Assembly (NCBI RefSeq): GCF_018991925.1
Contig: NW_024756914.1
Location: 3,984,848 to 4,048,847, forward strand
Reading direction: 5' to 3'
DNA from: Homarus americanus
Taxonomy: Eukaryota > Arthropoda > Malacostraca > Decapoda > Nephropidae
DNA length: 64,000 bases
Below are positions 46,003-57,719 of this stretch, piece after piece. The position numbers were made by a program, and so were the translations under genes. Numbering within the stretch: the stretch's first letter is position 1; each line of letters starts with the position of its first letter. The notes beneath the pieces are model-generated. The model was not told the origin of the DNA. It saw only the letters and a program-made list of their open reading frames with translations, and did not search any database.

Positions 46003-48545
46003 CATCATCACCACAACTACAACCATCATCACCACAACAACCATCATCACCACAACAACCATCATCACCACAACAACCATCATCACCACAACAACCTTCA
46101 TCACCACAACAACCATCATCACCACAACAACCATCATCACCACAACAACCATCATCACCACAACAACCATCATCACCACAACAACCATCATCAACACAAC
46201 AACCATCATAACAACAATCATTACCACAATAACTATCATAACAACCATCATCACCACAACGGCCATCATCACAACAACCATCATCCCCACAACAACCATC
46301 ACAACAACCATCACAACTACCATCATCACCAAAACTACAACCTTTATCACAATAACAACAACCTTCATCACCACAACAACCATCATCACCACAGCAACCA
46401 TCACAACAACCATCATCACCACAACAACCATCATCACCACAACTACAACCATCACCACACTAAACCATCATCACCACAGCAACTTTCATCACCACAACAA
46501 CCATCATCACCACCAACTACAACCATCATCACCACAAGAACCACATCATCGCCGCAACAACCTTCATCACCACAACATCCATCATCAACGCAGCTACAGC
46601 CATTACCACAACGACCATCATCACCACAGCTGCCAAAAACCGTCATCCCTTTAGCTACAGCCATCATCACCACAGCTACGCCCATCATCCACCACAACAA
46701 CCATCACCACGGCAACAGCTTCATCACCACCAGCAACAAGCCATCATCATCACCACAACTACAACCATCACCACAACTACAACCATCATCACCACAACAA
46801 CCATCACCACAACAACGACTATCACCACAACAAGAACCATCGTAACTACAGCAACCATCATCGCCTGGCTTCCACAACCATCACCTGGCTTCCAACCATC
46901 ATCACCACAACAACCATCACCACAACAACGACTATCACCACAACAAGAACCATCACCACACCTACAACCATCACCACAACAACAAGCATCACCACAACAA
47001 CAACCATCACCACCAATACAATTATCATCACCACAACAACCATCACCACCACAACAACCATCATCACCACAACTTCAACCATCATCTCCAGAACAACCAT
47101 CATCACAACAACTACAACCATTACCACAACTACAACCTTTATCACCACTACAACCATCATCACCACAACAACCATCACCACAACAACAACCATCACCACA
47201 ACAACCATCCCTACCACAACAACCATCATCACCACAACCATTCATAACCACAACAACCATCATCACCACAACTACAACCATCACCACAACTACAACCATC
47301 ATCAACACAACAACCTTCATCACCACAACTACAACCATCATCACAACTACAACCATCATCACCACAACTACAACCATTATCACCACAACAACCATCACCA
47401 CACAAGAACCATCACCACAACAACAACCATCACCACCACCACAACCATCATCACCACAACTACAACCATCACCACAACTACAACCATCATCACCACAACT
47501 ACAACCATTATCACCACAACAACCATCATAACCACAACAACCATCATAACCACAACAACCATCATCACCACTACACCCATCACCACAACAACAACCATCA
47601 CCACAACTACAACCATCACCACCACAACTTCAACTATCACCACCACAACTTCAACCACCACAACCATCATCACCACCATAACAACCATCACCACAACAAC
47701 AAACATCACCAAAACAACAACCATCACCACAACTACAACCATCACCACCACAACAACCATCACACCACAACCATCATCACCATCGTAACAACCATCACCA
47801 CAACAACAACCATCACCACAACTACAACCATCACCACCACTACAACCATCACCACCACAACTACAACCATCACCACCACAACAACCATCATCACCCCACT
47901 ACAACATCATCACCACCACAACAACCATCATCACCACAACTACAACCATCACCACCACAACTACAACCATCACCACCACACTACAACCATCACCACCACA
48001 ACTACAACCATCAACACCACAACTACAACCATCACCACCACACTACAACCATCACCACCACAACTACAACCATCACCACCACAACACAACCATCACCACC
48101 ACAACTACAACCATCACCACAACTACAACCATCACCACCACAACTACAACATCACCACCACAACAACCATCATCACCACAACTACAACCATCACCACCAC
48201 AACAACCATCATCACCACAACTACAACCATCACCACCACAACAACCATCATCACCACCATAACAACCATCACCACAACTACAACCATCACCACCACAACT
48301 ACAACCATCACCACCACAACTACAACCATCACCACCACAACAACCATCATCACCACCACTACAACCATCATCACCACCACAACAACCATCATCACCACCA
48401 CAACTACAACCATCACCACCACAACTACAACCATCACCACCACAACTACAACCATCACCACCACAACTACAACCATCACCACCACAACTACAACCATCAC
48501 CACCACAACTACAACCATCACCACCATAACATCCATCATTACCAC
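46003..48545. repeat. 2.5-kb CA/CAT/CAA satellite (18-bp then 21-bp units)
   Basis: The left part (46003-47200) is mainly 18-bp CCATCATCACCACAACAA units. The right part (47780-48530) is mainly 21-bp CCATCACCACCACAACTACA units. The strand has almost no G between about 46010 and 48540. Both strands remain open in several frames (His/Asn, Ser/Pro/Gln, Val/Met or Cys/Gly rich). None is considered a gene. The array ends about 140 bp before the ATG at 48681. Confidence 0.97.
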
Positions 48546-48680
48546 AACAACCACCACAGGCACTATCAGTCAAAATATAACCATTAACATCCCTAACTAC
48601 ACAACACGTCACCTCACCAATTGTAAATAAATTTAAATACTGAAGGAGAAAATAATTGTTTTGTTTTATAAATATAAATT

Positions 48681-51600
48681 ATGATAAAATTCACGTTTTG
48701 GTTCAGTGCGGTGTTTCTCACCTACGCCGTGACGGTCTTGCTCTTGCAGGTGTGCCTTGAGGGCCTCAAAGGCGAGCAAGTGGTCGCCGTGCAAGTCAAC
48801 GAACGGCATCATTGGCGAACACCTCAAGTCGTCAACCCGGAGCCCGACCCCAGTCAGTCTGGGGGACAAAATATCCGGGTGATCAGAGTGGAGGTCTCGA
48901 GGTCTCACAGATTTCGACAGGACTCTATCTCTAATATTTTAGTCGAACTCAAAGAAAGGAAAGTCGATCATCTGGAAGAAGAGGATCATCCAGTTAACCA
49001 TCGTCATCTTGACGATGGCAATGGGCTGGTATACCGGCAGGCAACCCCAGGGCAGCTCTAAGCTGTCATGTAACTCTAAGCTGCCATGGAGCATATCTAA
49101 GCTGCCATGGAGCATATCTAAGCTGCCATGGAGCGGATATAAGCTGCCATGGAGTAGATCTAAGCTGCCACAGACCAGCTCTAAACAGACACAAGGCAGC
49201 TCTAAAATACCCCAGGGCAGCTCTAAACAGCCCCAGGGCAGCTCTAAAGAGCCTCCGGGAAGCTCTAAAGAGCCCCAGGGCAGCTCTAAAGAGCCCCAGG
49301 GAAGCTCTAAACAGCCCCAGGGAAGCTCTAAAGAGCCACCGGGAAGCTCTAAACAGCCCCAGGGAAGCTCTGAACAGCCCCAAGGAAGCTCTAAACAGCC
49401 CAAGGGCAGCTCTAAACAGCCCCCGGGAAGCTCTAAACAGCCCAAGGGCAGCTCTAAACAGCCCTCGGGAAGCTCTAAACAGCCCAAGGGCAGCTCTAAA
49501 GAGCCCCTGAGCTCTAAACAGCCCAAGGGCAGCTCTAAGCCGCCCCCAGGAAGCTCTAAACAGCCCAAGGACAGCTCTAAACAGCCCTCGGAAGCTCTAA
49601 ACAGCCCAAGGGCAGCTCTAAAGAGCCCCCTGGAGCTCTAAACAGCCAGGGCAGCTCTAAGCCGCCCCAGGAAGCTCTAAACAGCCCAAGGACAGCTCTA
49701 AGAGCCCCGGGCTTTAAACAGTCCAGGGCAGCTCTAAAAGAGCCCCTGGAAGCTCTAAACAGCCCAAGGGCAGCTCTAAGCCGCCCCAGGAAGCTCTAAA
49801 CAGCCGGACAGCTCTAAGAGCCCCCGGGAGCTCTAAACAGCCCAGGACAGCTCTAAAGAGCCCCGGGAAGCTCTAAACAGCCCAGGGCAGCTCTAAAAAC
49901 CCCCGGGAAGGTCTACAGCCCAGGAAGCTCTAAACAGCCCCAGGGCAGCTCTAAACAGCCCCAGGGCAGCTCTAAGAGCCCAGGAAGCTCTAAACAGCCC
50001 AAGGGCAGCTCTAAAGAGCCCCTGGAAGCTCTAAACAGCCCGGGCAGCTCTAAGCCGCCCCGGGAAGCTCTGGCCAAGGACAGCTCTAAGAGCCCCGGGA
50101 AAGCTCTAAACAGCCCAAGGAGCTCTAAGCCCAAGGGCAGCTCTAAAGAGTCCCGGGAGCTCTAAACAGCCCAGGGCAGCTCTAAAGAGCCCCGGGAAGC
50201 TCTAAACAGCCCAAGGACAGCTCTAAAGAGCCCCTGGGAAGCTCTAAACAGCCAGGACAGCTCTAAGAGCCCCCGGGAAGCTCTAAACAGCCCAAGGACA
50301 GCTTTAAAGAGCCCCCGGGAAGCTCTAAACAGCCCAAGGGCAGCTCTAAGAGCCCCGGGAAGCTCTACACAGCCCCAGGAGCTCTAAACAGCCTCAGGGC
50401 AGCTAAGAGCCCCGGGAAGCTCTAAACAGCCCAAGGACAGCTCTAAAGAGCCCCCGGGAAGCTCTAAACAGCCCAAGGCAGCTCTAAAGAGCCCCGGGAA
50501 GCTCTAAACAGCCCAGGACAGCTCTAAGAGCCCCGGGAAGCTCTAAACAGCCCAAGGGCAGCTCTAAAGAGCCCTCGGGAAGCTCTAAACAGCCCAAGGG
50601 CAGCTCTAAGCAGCCCCCGGGAAGCTCTAAACAGCCCTCGGGAAGCTCTAAACAGCCCCAGGGCAGCTCTAAAGAGCCCCCGAGAAGCTCTAAACAGCCC
50701 CAGGGCAGCTCTAAAGAGCCCCCGGGAAGCTCTAAACAGCCCCAGAGCAGCTCTGAATTACCCAAGCTCAGCCCTAAAGAGCCCCCGGGAAGCTCTAAAC
50801 AGCCCCAGGGCAGCTCTAAACAGCCCCACGGCAGCTCTAAACAGCCTCAGGGTAGCTCTGAGCTGCCTCTGTCTGAGCAGCCCCAGCTTGGCTATAAAAT
50901 CCCGTATACCCAGTGGGACCCCTCCTTTGTGAGCGGTAGGATCACAGAATTTGAGGCGTACTCTAAAACATATGTCCTCCGTCCCAACCCTGACCTCGAT
51001 GACTCCCGACTCAAAATAAAGGTCTTTAAGACCTTTGACGGTAATAAATCGATGGCCAAGGTGGAGGTTGAGGCACTCACGAGGCTCAGGTCACTCGAGA
51101 GTGTGCCATATATAGTGGCGGTGTGCGAGGAGCCTCCCGCCATTATAACGAGGTACACCTCCGACGTAACCCTCAGGCACTTGACGCAGAGGACGTACAA
51201 ACGGCCTCCCGACATAACTCTTTTGAGAGTCGTACAGCAACTGTTAATTGCTGTCGACTCTCTTCATAAACACGGATATTTGCACAACTACATCCGCGAT
51301 GACAACGTCACTATCCACCAAACTGAAAACGATCTACACCTGTCCATCCAAAACTTTTGTTTCGCCTCTAGGATAGACCAGGAACAAGACTTCAAAACTA
51401 ACATAACGAAAATTCACACCCCTGCTAACAGAATTCGGAGCTCCTCCGATCTGGAAAAGGCTGAGAAAATCCGCCAAGCAAAACACTGGTGGTTGGCACC
51501 AGAACTGTTCCACGAGCAGACAGCTTCACCAGCCTCAGACGTGTACTCTCTCTGCATTGTGATGGACACAATCAGGAAGTGTATGCAAAAGAAGCCACAG

Positions 51601-51702
51601 GCTCTGTATCCGCTGCTTACGCTAGGCAAGTCCAGCGACCCCTCTCTGAGGCCAACAATCGCCGAGCTGTCCGAGAAGGTGGCTGAGTTAATAGATGCCT
51701 GA
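48681..51702 (+). CDS. Repeat-rich membrane-anchored pseudokinase-like gene, frame interrupted
   Basis: Three parts are seen. (1) An ATG at 48681 opens a 126-codon frame with a hydrophobic start (FTFWFSAVFLTYAVTVLLLQV). In the next frame, open from 48943, KKRIIQLTIVILTMAMGWYT looks like a signal-anchor. The two overlap by about 120 bases, so a frameshift, an intron or two alternative starts is possible. (2) About 85 seven-residue repeats (GSSKQPQ, GSSKEPP) follow to 50868. (3) From 50929 (local residue 1) there is a 257-residue protein-kinase fold in the same frame as the first repeats. Retained: VAIK-type Lys31, helix-C Glu46, Asn126 after the catalytic loop, APE at 190-192, Asp204, Arg241. 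Lost: HRD is HNY (Tyr121 for Asp) and DFG is NFC (Asn142 for Asp), so classical catalysis is unlikely. Stop TGA at 51700; AATAAA follows. The domain has no introns. Repeat-region homopolymer indels break the frame between about 49640 and 50530. Biological role unknown; ligand-binding or scaffold activity is inference. A viral or Helitron-captured origin is possible but not shown. Confidence 0.6.
49066..50868 (+). repeat. 21-bp coding minisatellite within the pseudokinase gene
   Basis: About 85 copies of a 21-bp unit. The first few encode SKLPWSI-type repeats and the rest encode GSSK(Q/E)P(Q/P/K), usually alternating as a 42-bp pair. The flanks (49190-49600 and 50540-50860) are clean and share one frame. 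The middle has many one-base losses in C, A and G runs (for example CCAAGG to CCAGG, CCCCC to CCCC). The predicted product is charged, disordered and Ser/Pro-rich. The minus strand also stays open (Leu/Glu/Gly/Cys/Pro), an artefact of the 21-bp period. Confidence 0.96.
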
Positions 51703-51806
51703 AACCAAACTTTGTTCTTCTTTTACTCTTTTACTTAACTTTAAACTTTGTTATTATTACTAATACTTCTGTTATTACTATGCTTCCTTCTTAAAGACTT
51801 TTGTAT

Positions 51807-51812
51807 AATAAA
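51807..51812 (+). terminator. Poly(A) signal of the pseudokinase gene
   Basis: AATAAA lies 105 bases after the TGA at 51700-51702, in an AT-rich 3' region. This supports a short 3' UTR and a real transcription unit. Confidence 0.5.
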
Positions 51813-51875
51813 AAAGAATAGATCACTTAATGACTGGACACTGCAGCTGACCTCAGATGTAGTGTTAGGGTGTTT

Positions 51876-52835
51876 AATGGCTACTTCATCAATTACAGGA
51901 GCATTGAATCTTTCATGTTCTCCCTTAGGGGTAGTGTCTGTTTTGATTCTGACTTTGTACTCGTCAGAAGGCATGTTTTCCAGGGCATTTTTAAATGACT
52001 GTACATACGTGTTGCACTCATGCAGCATTTCTTGGATAGACAGGACAATGTCATGTCTGACACCTTGAATGTTGCCACACCTGATAGTAGTCTGTTTTTC
52101 ATGATATCCCATGAAGTAGATTAGGAGGAACTTTGCCTGCTCATCTTCCAGTGGTAAGAGGGATCCTGCTTTGTGATAGACTTGACCCTGGACTTTGAAT
52201 GTGGGCATGTATCCGTGCTCACGAACTACTGTGGTAGCTCCAAAGGATGTCATCTTGAAGCATGAATTGTACTACCGTATATTTTCCAAGAAGTGTTTTG
52301 ACTCTGGTGTTGTTCCCAGCATGAGAGTCTTCAATGGTTGTGGTGGTTTTTCCAAATTTGGCAGTCGTACTTTCCCACGAGAGCAGCACAGTCCAGCAGA
52401 TTCTCCTTTGTACTTCTTTGCACCGCAGTGTTCACATTTCTTATCCATGTTGCCAATGACAACAGAGGGATACTTTTCATATTCTGTCTCATTGTCATAG
52501 TTAAATGCTGCTCTTGTAAGTGGATGCCACTGTGTATTCTTTCTTAGAATTCTGTATTCCGCAGCTCTCTGTCTATCAGCATTCAAACGAATTTCATGCG
52601 CTTGATCACGTTCTTCAGAACGCCTTTCTGCTGTTTGCTATCTGATAGCATTAAGACGGAATTCCCTTTCCTGATCTGTTTCCTGTGACCGACTTGCCGT
52701 TGTTCGCTCTCTGTTAGTTTGTAAAGGTGCAGCACGTTGTTGCCTTGATTCACTTGATCTTGATTGCTGCTTTCTCAGTGCATCTCTCTGTCTTCTTTCA
52801 AGAATTGACAGCCTTGGTCGTTTCTTTGGCGGCAT
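51876..52835 (-). mobile_element. Helitron replicase/helicase N-terminal fragment, decayed
   Basis: From an ATG at 52833-52835 a single minus-strand frame encodes a basic start (MPPKKRPRLS and Arg/Gln/Glu-rich repeats), then CEHCGAKKYKGESAGLCC, KTLMLGTTPESKHFLENIR, NSCFKMTSFGATT, FKVQGQVYHKAGSLLP, MPSDEYKVRI and NAPVIDEVAI. These blocks are characteristic of the N-terminal region of animal Helitron proteins. The frame carries two in-frame TAG stops (52638-52640 and 52272-52274) and otherwise has no frameshift. Homology stops abruptly after EVAI at 51876. The HUH nuclease and PIF1-type helicase that should follow are absent, so it is a truncated, inactive copy. It is convergent with the pseudokinase gene, whose poly(A) signal is only 64 bases away. 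Sequence below 51876 continues open to 51741 but is not Helitron. Confidence 0.88.
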
Positions 52836-52879
52836 CACACAATTACAGTAAGACAGGTTGGAGCACTGCTTTGTCAAAT

Positions 52880-53035
52880 GGTGTAGCTGTTATTGGCGAC
52901 CTGGGGTGCAATGGTAAGCCTTGAGTTTGATCCCAGAGAAAGGTGAAACTATGGGCAAGTTTCTTTACGCCATTTGCCTCGGTCTACTCAGCAGTAATTG
53001 GGAACCTGAATATTAATCGATTTGCGGATGGTGTT
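52880..53035 (+). mobile_element. Diverged tRNA-derived SINE remnant
   Basis: A degenerate B box (GTTTGATCCC) is followed by a body aligning with the intact SINE at 9027-9414: CGCCATTTGCCTCGGTCTAC, CAGCAGTAA and GGGAACCTG correspond to CCCCATTAGTCCCTGTTCAC, TAGCAGTAA and AGGTACCTG. It lacks a clear A tail or target duplication and begins about 45 bp upstream of the Helitron start codon. The same SINE-body family is therefore present in young and old copies. Confidence 0.5.
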
Positions 53036-53039
53036 CCTG

Positions 53040-53500
53040 GATCACTATATATATCACCATCCATCATCACTACATATAACACCATCCATCATCACTACAT
53101 ATACGCAAATTTAACACCACCATTGATCGTCATTCAAGTCTAATTATCTTTTGAGAAACGGCAATTTTTTTTCATAACGTGGAAAAAACAAATATATATA
53201 TAAAATTACCTTGAGAGTCAAAGTATAAGCCTTTGTCATAACTATAAAGGCAGGTAAAAGTTTATTGTCGTTTAAAAGATAAAATTTTTCTGACTTTTAT
53301 TTTTATGAAGTTGGAATGAGTGTTGATGATCTAGGAACGAGAGGAACTAGTTTGTGTTTATTTGTGTGTGTAAGTTTAAGAGGTTTACACACGTATATAC
53401 ACATACACACATGTATACACAAACACGAACAATTATCTATACATACAAATACATACATACATACCTGTTCTTCCAATGTTTATCTCCCACATTTTACCCC
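53040..53500. other. Intergenic DNA
   Basis: AT-rich, with short ACCATCCATCATCACTACATAT duplication (53055-53105) and CATACATA repeats at 53395-53465. No gene seen. Confidence 0.5.
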
Positions 53501-53861
53501 TTTCCACTAGCTACTTCTCCTCTCCCTTCCTATTCTCTCCCATCCCACCTCAATGCATTATTATCAACCCTCTTCCATTTATTTACCATCCCATTCGACC
53601 TCTTCCCACTCATTTCTCTTTCATTCATCTCCACTCTCACATCCCTTTCCCACTCCTCTTCCCCCCTTTCCCACCCCTTCCCCTTTCACGTATTCTCCCT
53701 TTCTCCCATCCCACATCCACTCCTCCCCCTCCCATCCTATATCCCAACCCTTTCTTCCCCATCCCATTCATCCTCTCCCACTCATTCTCCTTCCATTGCC
53801 ACTAACCCCACTCAGACTCTCTCCCACTCACCCTCCCCCTTCCTCATCCCTTTCACTGTTA

Positions 53862-53905
<44 letters not shown>
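53500..53905. repeat. Pyrimidine tract and (CA)n
   Basis: CCCATCCCA/CTCTCCC-rich pyrimidine DNA (53500-53850) ending in a perfect CA run (53862-53902). Leu/Ser/Pro/Phe frames are artefacts. Confidence 0.88.
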
Positions 53906-53989
53906 AATCAAGACCAGGTGAACCAGGCAATATCGCTCAACACTCAAGGCTCAGTGATTAATTACAGGTGGTGAATGCCTTGAGCAGGT

Positions 53990-54345
53990 AGACGGGAGTT
54001 TCTTCAGGAGACCGAACGTGGTGGGAGGGGGTCGTGTGGGAAGGGATGTGGAGGAGGGGACGTGGTGAAAGAGGGGAGGGAATGTGGAGGAGGAGAACGT
54101 GAGTGGAAGGGGAACGTGAGGTAGCAAGGGAACGTGTGGGAGGGGAATGTGGAGGAGGAGAACATGAGGTGGAAGAGGAACGTGGAGGAGGAGAACGTGA
54201 GTGGAAGGGGAACGTGAGGTAGCAAGGGAACGTGTGGGAGGGGAATGTGGAGGAGGAGAACGTGAGGTGGGAGGGGGACGTGGAGGAGGAGAACATGAGG
54301 TGGAAGAGGAACGTAAAGTAGGAGGGGAACGTGAGTGGGAGGAGA
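53990..54345. repeat. Purine-rich GGAGAACGTGAG minisatellite
   Basis: Units such as GAACGTGAGGTAGCAAGGG and GGAATGTGGAGGAGGAG. A block of about 115 bp near 54095 recurs near 54192 in part. It follows the pyrimidine block, giving a further Y-then-R pair. Confidence 0.9.
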
Positions 54346-54671
54346 ACATGTGGCAGCTGTTATGTGGAAGGGGAAGAACAGACAGACATGCAGACGTGAT
54401 TACAGACATTTGGACAGACATACAGGCGGTATTTAAGGACTCCGACTATAAAAAAGACATTCTTGAAACTTTTTGCAGTGAGTTTTTTTGGGTGGTGGAG
54501 GAAGATGGTGGTGATGGATGGCCGATAGACATAATGGATCGATGGGTCTGACACCTTTCCTTATCTTGATTTCTTTCTCTGTTTTCTTTTTCTTTTATTT
54601 TCTTTCTTTCTTTCTTTCTTTCTTTCTCTGTTTTCTTTTTCTTCTTTCTTGTTCTTTCTTTCTTTATTTTT

Positions 54672-54706
<35 letters not shown>

Positions 54707-55065
54707 GTTTCTTTTAGTTTTTTCTTCTTTATTGTTCTATCTTCCTTGTTCTTTCTTTTTCTTCCTTCCTTCCTTCCTTCCCAGCAGTCGTAGAATTATA
54801 GAGCTGACGTCACAAATCTATAATCATACTCTCACTCTTATTAATAGAATCATTTTAATGCCAAGAGGTCGAATGGGTTCTATAATTGCCGTCATCCAAT
54901 TACAGTAGGCGATTTGGAGGCCCAATTTTCTTTCCTAAATCTGTCATAAATGGGATGAGTTCCTTTCGTAGGCCTAGACGAAACCAAGTACGTGAATGTT
55001 CGGGAGTTTATCGCGTGTTTGACTTTCGTTTCCTCGCTTAGTGGTGGTAATTAAGAATCTATGGT
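54346..55065. other. Intergenic DNA with long (TTTC)n tract
   Basis: TTTC/TTCC/TTTTC pyrimidine run at 54565-54780. Otherwise unique with no gene recognised. Confidence 0.6.
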
Positions 55066-55656
55066 ATACACACACACACACACACACACACACATTCTCT
55101 CTCTCTCTCTCTCATTTAGAACCTGGTGTCAAGTGGGGTGCCTCAGGGGACGGGCAGTCAGACACGACCTTCTCTACTTCTACACGATAATGAGGGTACA
55201 ACCCCCAACACTCCATATACGACCCCATTCCTTCACCTACGACCCTTACCCTTCATTTACGATCCTTAGTCTTCCATATATGAGCCCTAAGCCACTATAT
55301 ACGACCCCCAACTCACTATATACGATCCCATCCTACATATACGAACTCCAAGCATCCATTTACGACTCCAATCCCTTCAAAAACGACCTCCAGCCTTCCA
55401 AGTACGCGACCTACCATCTAGGCACAACACCTACCTGCGTCATTCACCATTTACTGCCCAATTACACCTATTAACAAGCTGAATTATACGACCATTACCA
55501 TAATCACCACTAATTGGGAACTGTACTAACCCCTCCCTCCCCCCCCTTACTGATAATCTGCTTCGGCAACCCTGAGGCTAATCGTCTGTCCTCTTGTTTA
55601 TCCATTTATCTGTCTTTGTCTGTCTGTCTTTGCTTCTCGTTATCTATCTTGTTATT

Positions 55657-55660
<4 letters not shown>
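55066..55660. other. Intergenic DNA
   Basis: CA and CT runs at 55067-55113. A diverged ATATACGA(C/T)CCC array lies at 55215-55400. The 137-codon plus frame here translates that array. Confidence 0.55.

Positions 55661-55732
<72 letters not shown>
55661..55732. repeat. (TC)n microsatellite
   Basis: Perfect TC run of about 36 copies. Confidence 0.97.
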
Positions 55733-55735
<3 letters not shown>

Positions 55736-56735
55736 GCAATCACTGTACATATATTCACCATCACAGGCTTCAATATTCCGAGCTAAATTCACTTCCGGGA
55801 TAGAAATTGATGAAGCTTTACCAGGAGTTGAAGGAAGGCGAGTCACTGTTGATCCTGTGTGGGATTGAGATTGAGTAAACAGTTGAATCAATGGGGGAAT
55901 GGGAAGGGAGATGAGGGGAATGGGGGATGGGTGGAAAGAGTGGGGATGGGGGAGGAAATGGAGGAGGTAGGGAGATGAAGGGGAGGATGGAAGGGGTGAA
56001 GAATGGGAGGATGGAAGGGGAAAGTGAGATGGAGGGTTGGGGAGATGGAAGGGTGTGGAGATGAAATGGAAGGGGAGGCGTAGGAGGAGGGGTTACACCT
56101 CACCCAAGTATAGGTGGAACAGGAATGGTTATTGTAAGATACTGCTGATTAATTTATTATTTTTCTTAGGGTGATGCAGATGGATTGACTAATAGACACT
56201 GTACACTGGGTCACTATCACCACCTCACTATCACCACCTCAATATCACCATCTTACTATCACCACACCATACAATGACAGGTACTCCTCAGAATAAATTG
56301 TTGGACTCAATTAAAAAAAAATTGCAAATATGAGAACAAATTTTGCCTTCAGGTTATGTTTGTGTGAGGTGCGTGAGTGCGTGTGTGGGGGAAGGGAGTA
56401 TGTATGTATGTATGTATGTATGTATGTATGTATGTATAGGTACGCTCGGTCTGTCGGCCAGGTGAAACAGTTAATCAATAAGTCCTGTATACCTGTCTGG
56501 TCTTCTTGCATAAATTTGCATATGTGGAGGTGAGACACTGACGACTTTGTCCACACGCACACTTCCATTCTCCCTTCCACTCTCCCCTCCACTCTCCCCT
56601 CCACTCTCCCTTCCACTCTCCCTTCCACTCTCCCTTCCACTCTCCCCTCCACTCTCCCTTCCACCTAGTATTATTAATGATTGTTTTACGAGTAATTAAT
56701 ATTTGTTTTATATTTTTTCTTATATTGTTTTAGTC

Positions 56736-56795
<60 letters not shown>

Positions 56796-57659
56796 CAAAG
56801 TACACATGTTAAAAATATCTGTTAACAATGTATTAATTTCCTGAGTATGGCTGTATAAACCTTAAAAACGGAATACCTGAATGTACAGAGTAATTAATTA
56901 AATTCTCCACCACTATCATCACCACCAGCATTATCATCACCACCAGCATTATCATCACCACTATCATCACCACCAGCATTATCACTGCTACCATCACCAC
57001 CAGCATTATCATCACCACTATCATCACCACCAGCATTATCATCACCACTATCATCACCACCAGCATTATCACTATCATTACCACCAACACTTACACCATC
57101 ACCACCACCATCACCATCAACAACAACAACAACACACCTTCCAAAAAAATATATGTAAAAACATAACAAAAAAACAAAACAAAAGAAAAACTCTGAATAA
57201 ATAAAATGCAAAACAAAAACACAACGAAACAAACACAGCCTTAAAGATACGAAGTAAAATGAACACAGATGAAAATATATGACAAAAATAAGAGGGGGGG
57301 GGGAAATATTTTAACCCACGGAAGTCAGTCAGTCAGATTTCGAAATGTCTCCGGAGAGTTTTGATCGCTGACAATTCTTTTCGTTCACGCCGCCATTGTC
57401 AGTCGCCTTTAAAAATAATGCTCTCTGTCCAAACTCCTCGGTCGCAAAAGTACAGGGGGGGAGGGGGGAGAGGGTTTGGAGGTGGGGAAATTATTCGGGA
57501 GGTGGGGGAATTTTTTGGGGGAGGTGCAGCAATATTTTTTGAAGGAGATTTTTCTAAGATTGCTTTCTGTTGTGTTAACTTTTTGGAGGTAAAGTAAAAG
57601 CTTTGAAGATGTAAAGTAGTAGAGGTAAATTATTTAGAGGTAAATTTGGGAGGTAATTT

Positions 57660-57660
<1 letters not shown>
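55733..57660. other. Intergenic DNA with several simple repeats
   Basis: GA-rich tract 55885-56095. (GTAT)n 56398-56437. CACTCTCCCTTC 12-bp array 56570-56665. (ATT)n 56738-56796. ACCACTATCATCACCACCAGCATTATC-type array 56910-57085 (frames there are artefacts). G-rich tract 57293-57301 and 57455-57525. No gene recognised. Confidence 0.6.

Positions 57661-57664
<4 letters not shown>

Positions 57665-57719
<55 letters not shown>

Noticed and set aside
45906..48612. His/Asn, Ser/Pro/Gln, Val/Met and Cys/Gly frames up to 291 residues
   Set aside because: All arise from the CA/CAT/CAA array. The Cys/Gly frame resembles glycine-rich cuticle or silk-like proteins only through its period.
48939..50765. 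Minus-strand Leu/Glu/Leu/Pro frames opposite the coding repeat
   Set aside because: A 21-bp period keeps the opposite strand open. The plus strand continues in frame into a recognisable kinase fold, so it is the coding strand.
50929..51702. Endogenous virus kinase (for example nimavirus-type)
   Set aside because: Decapod genomes do contain such insertions, but no other virus-like gene occurs in the window and the kinase-like domain shows no feature I can tie to a virus. Kept only as an alternative.
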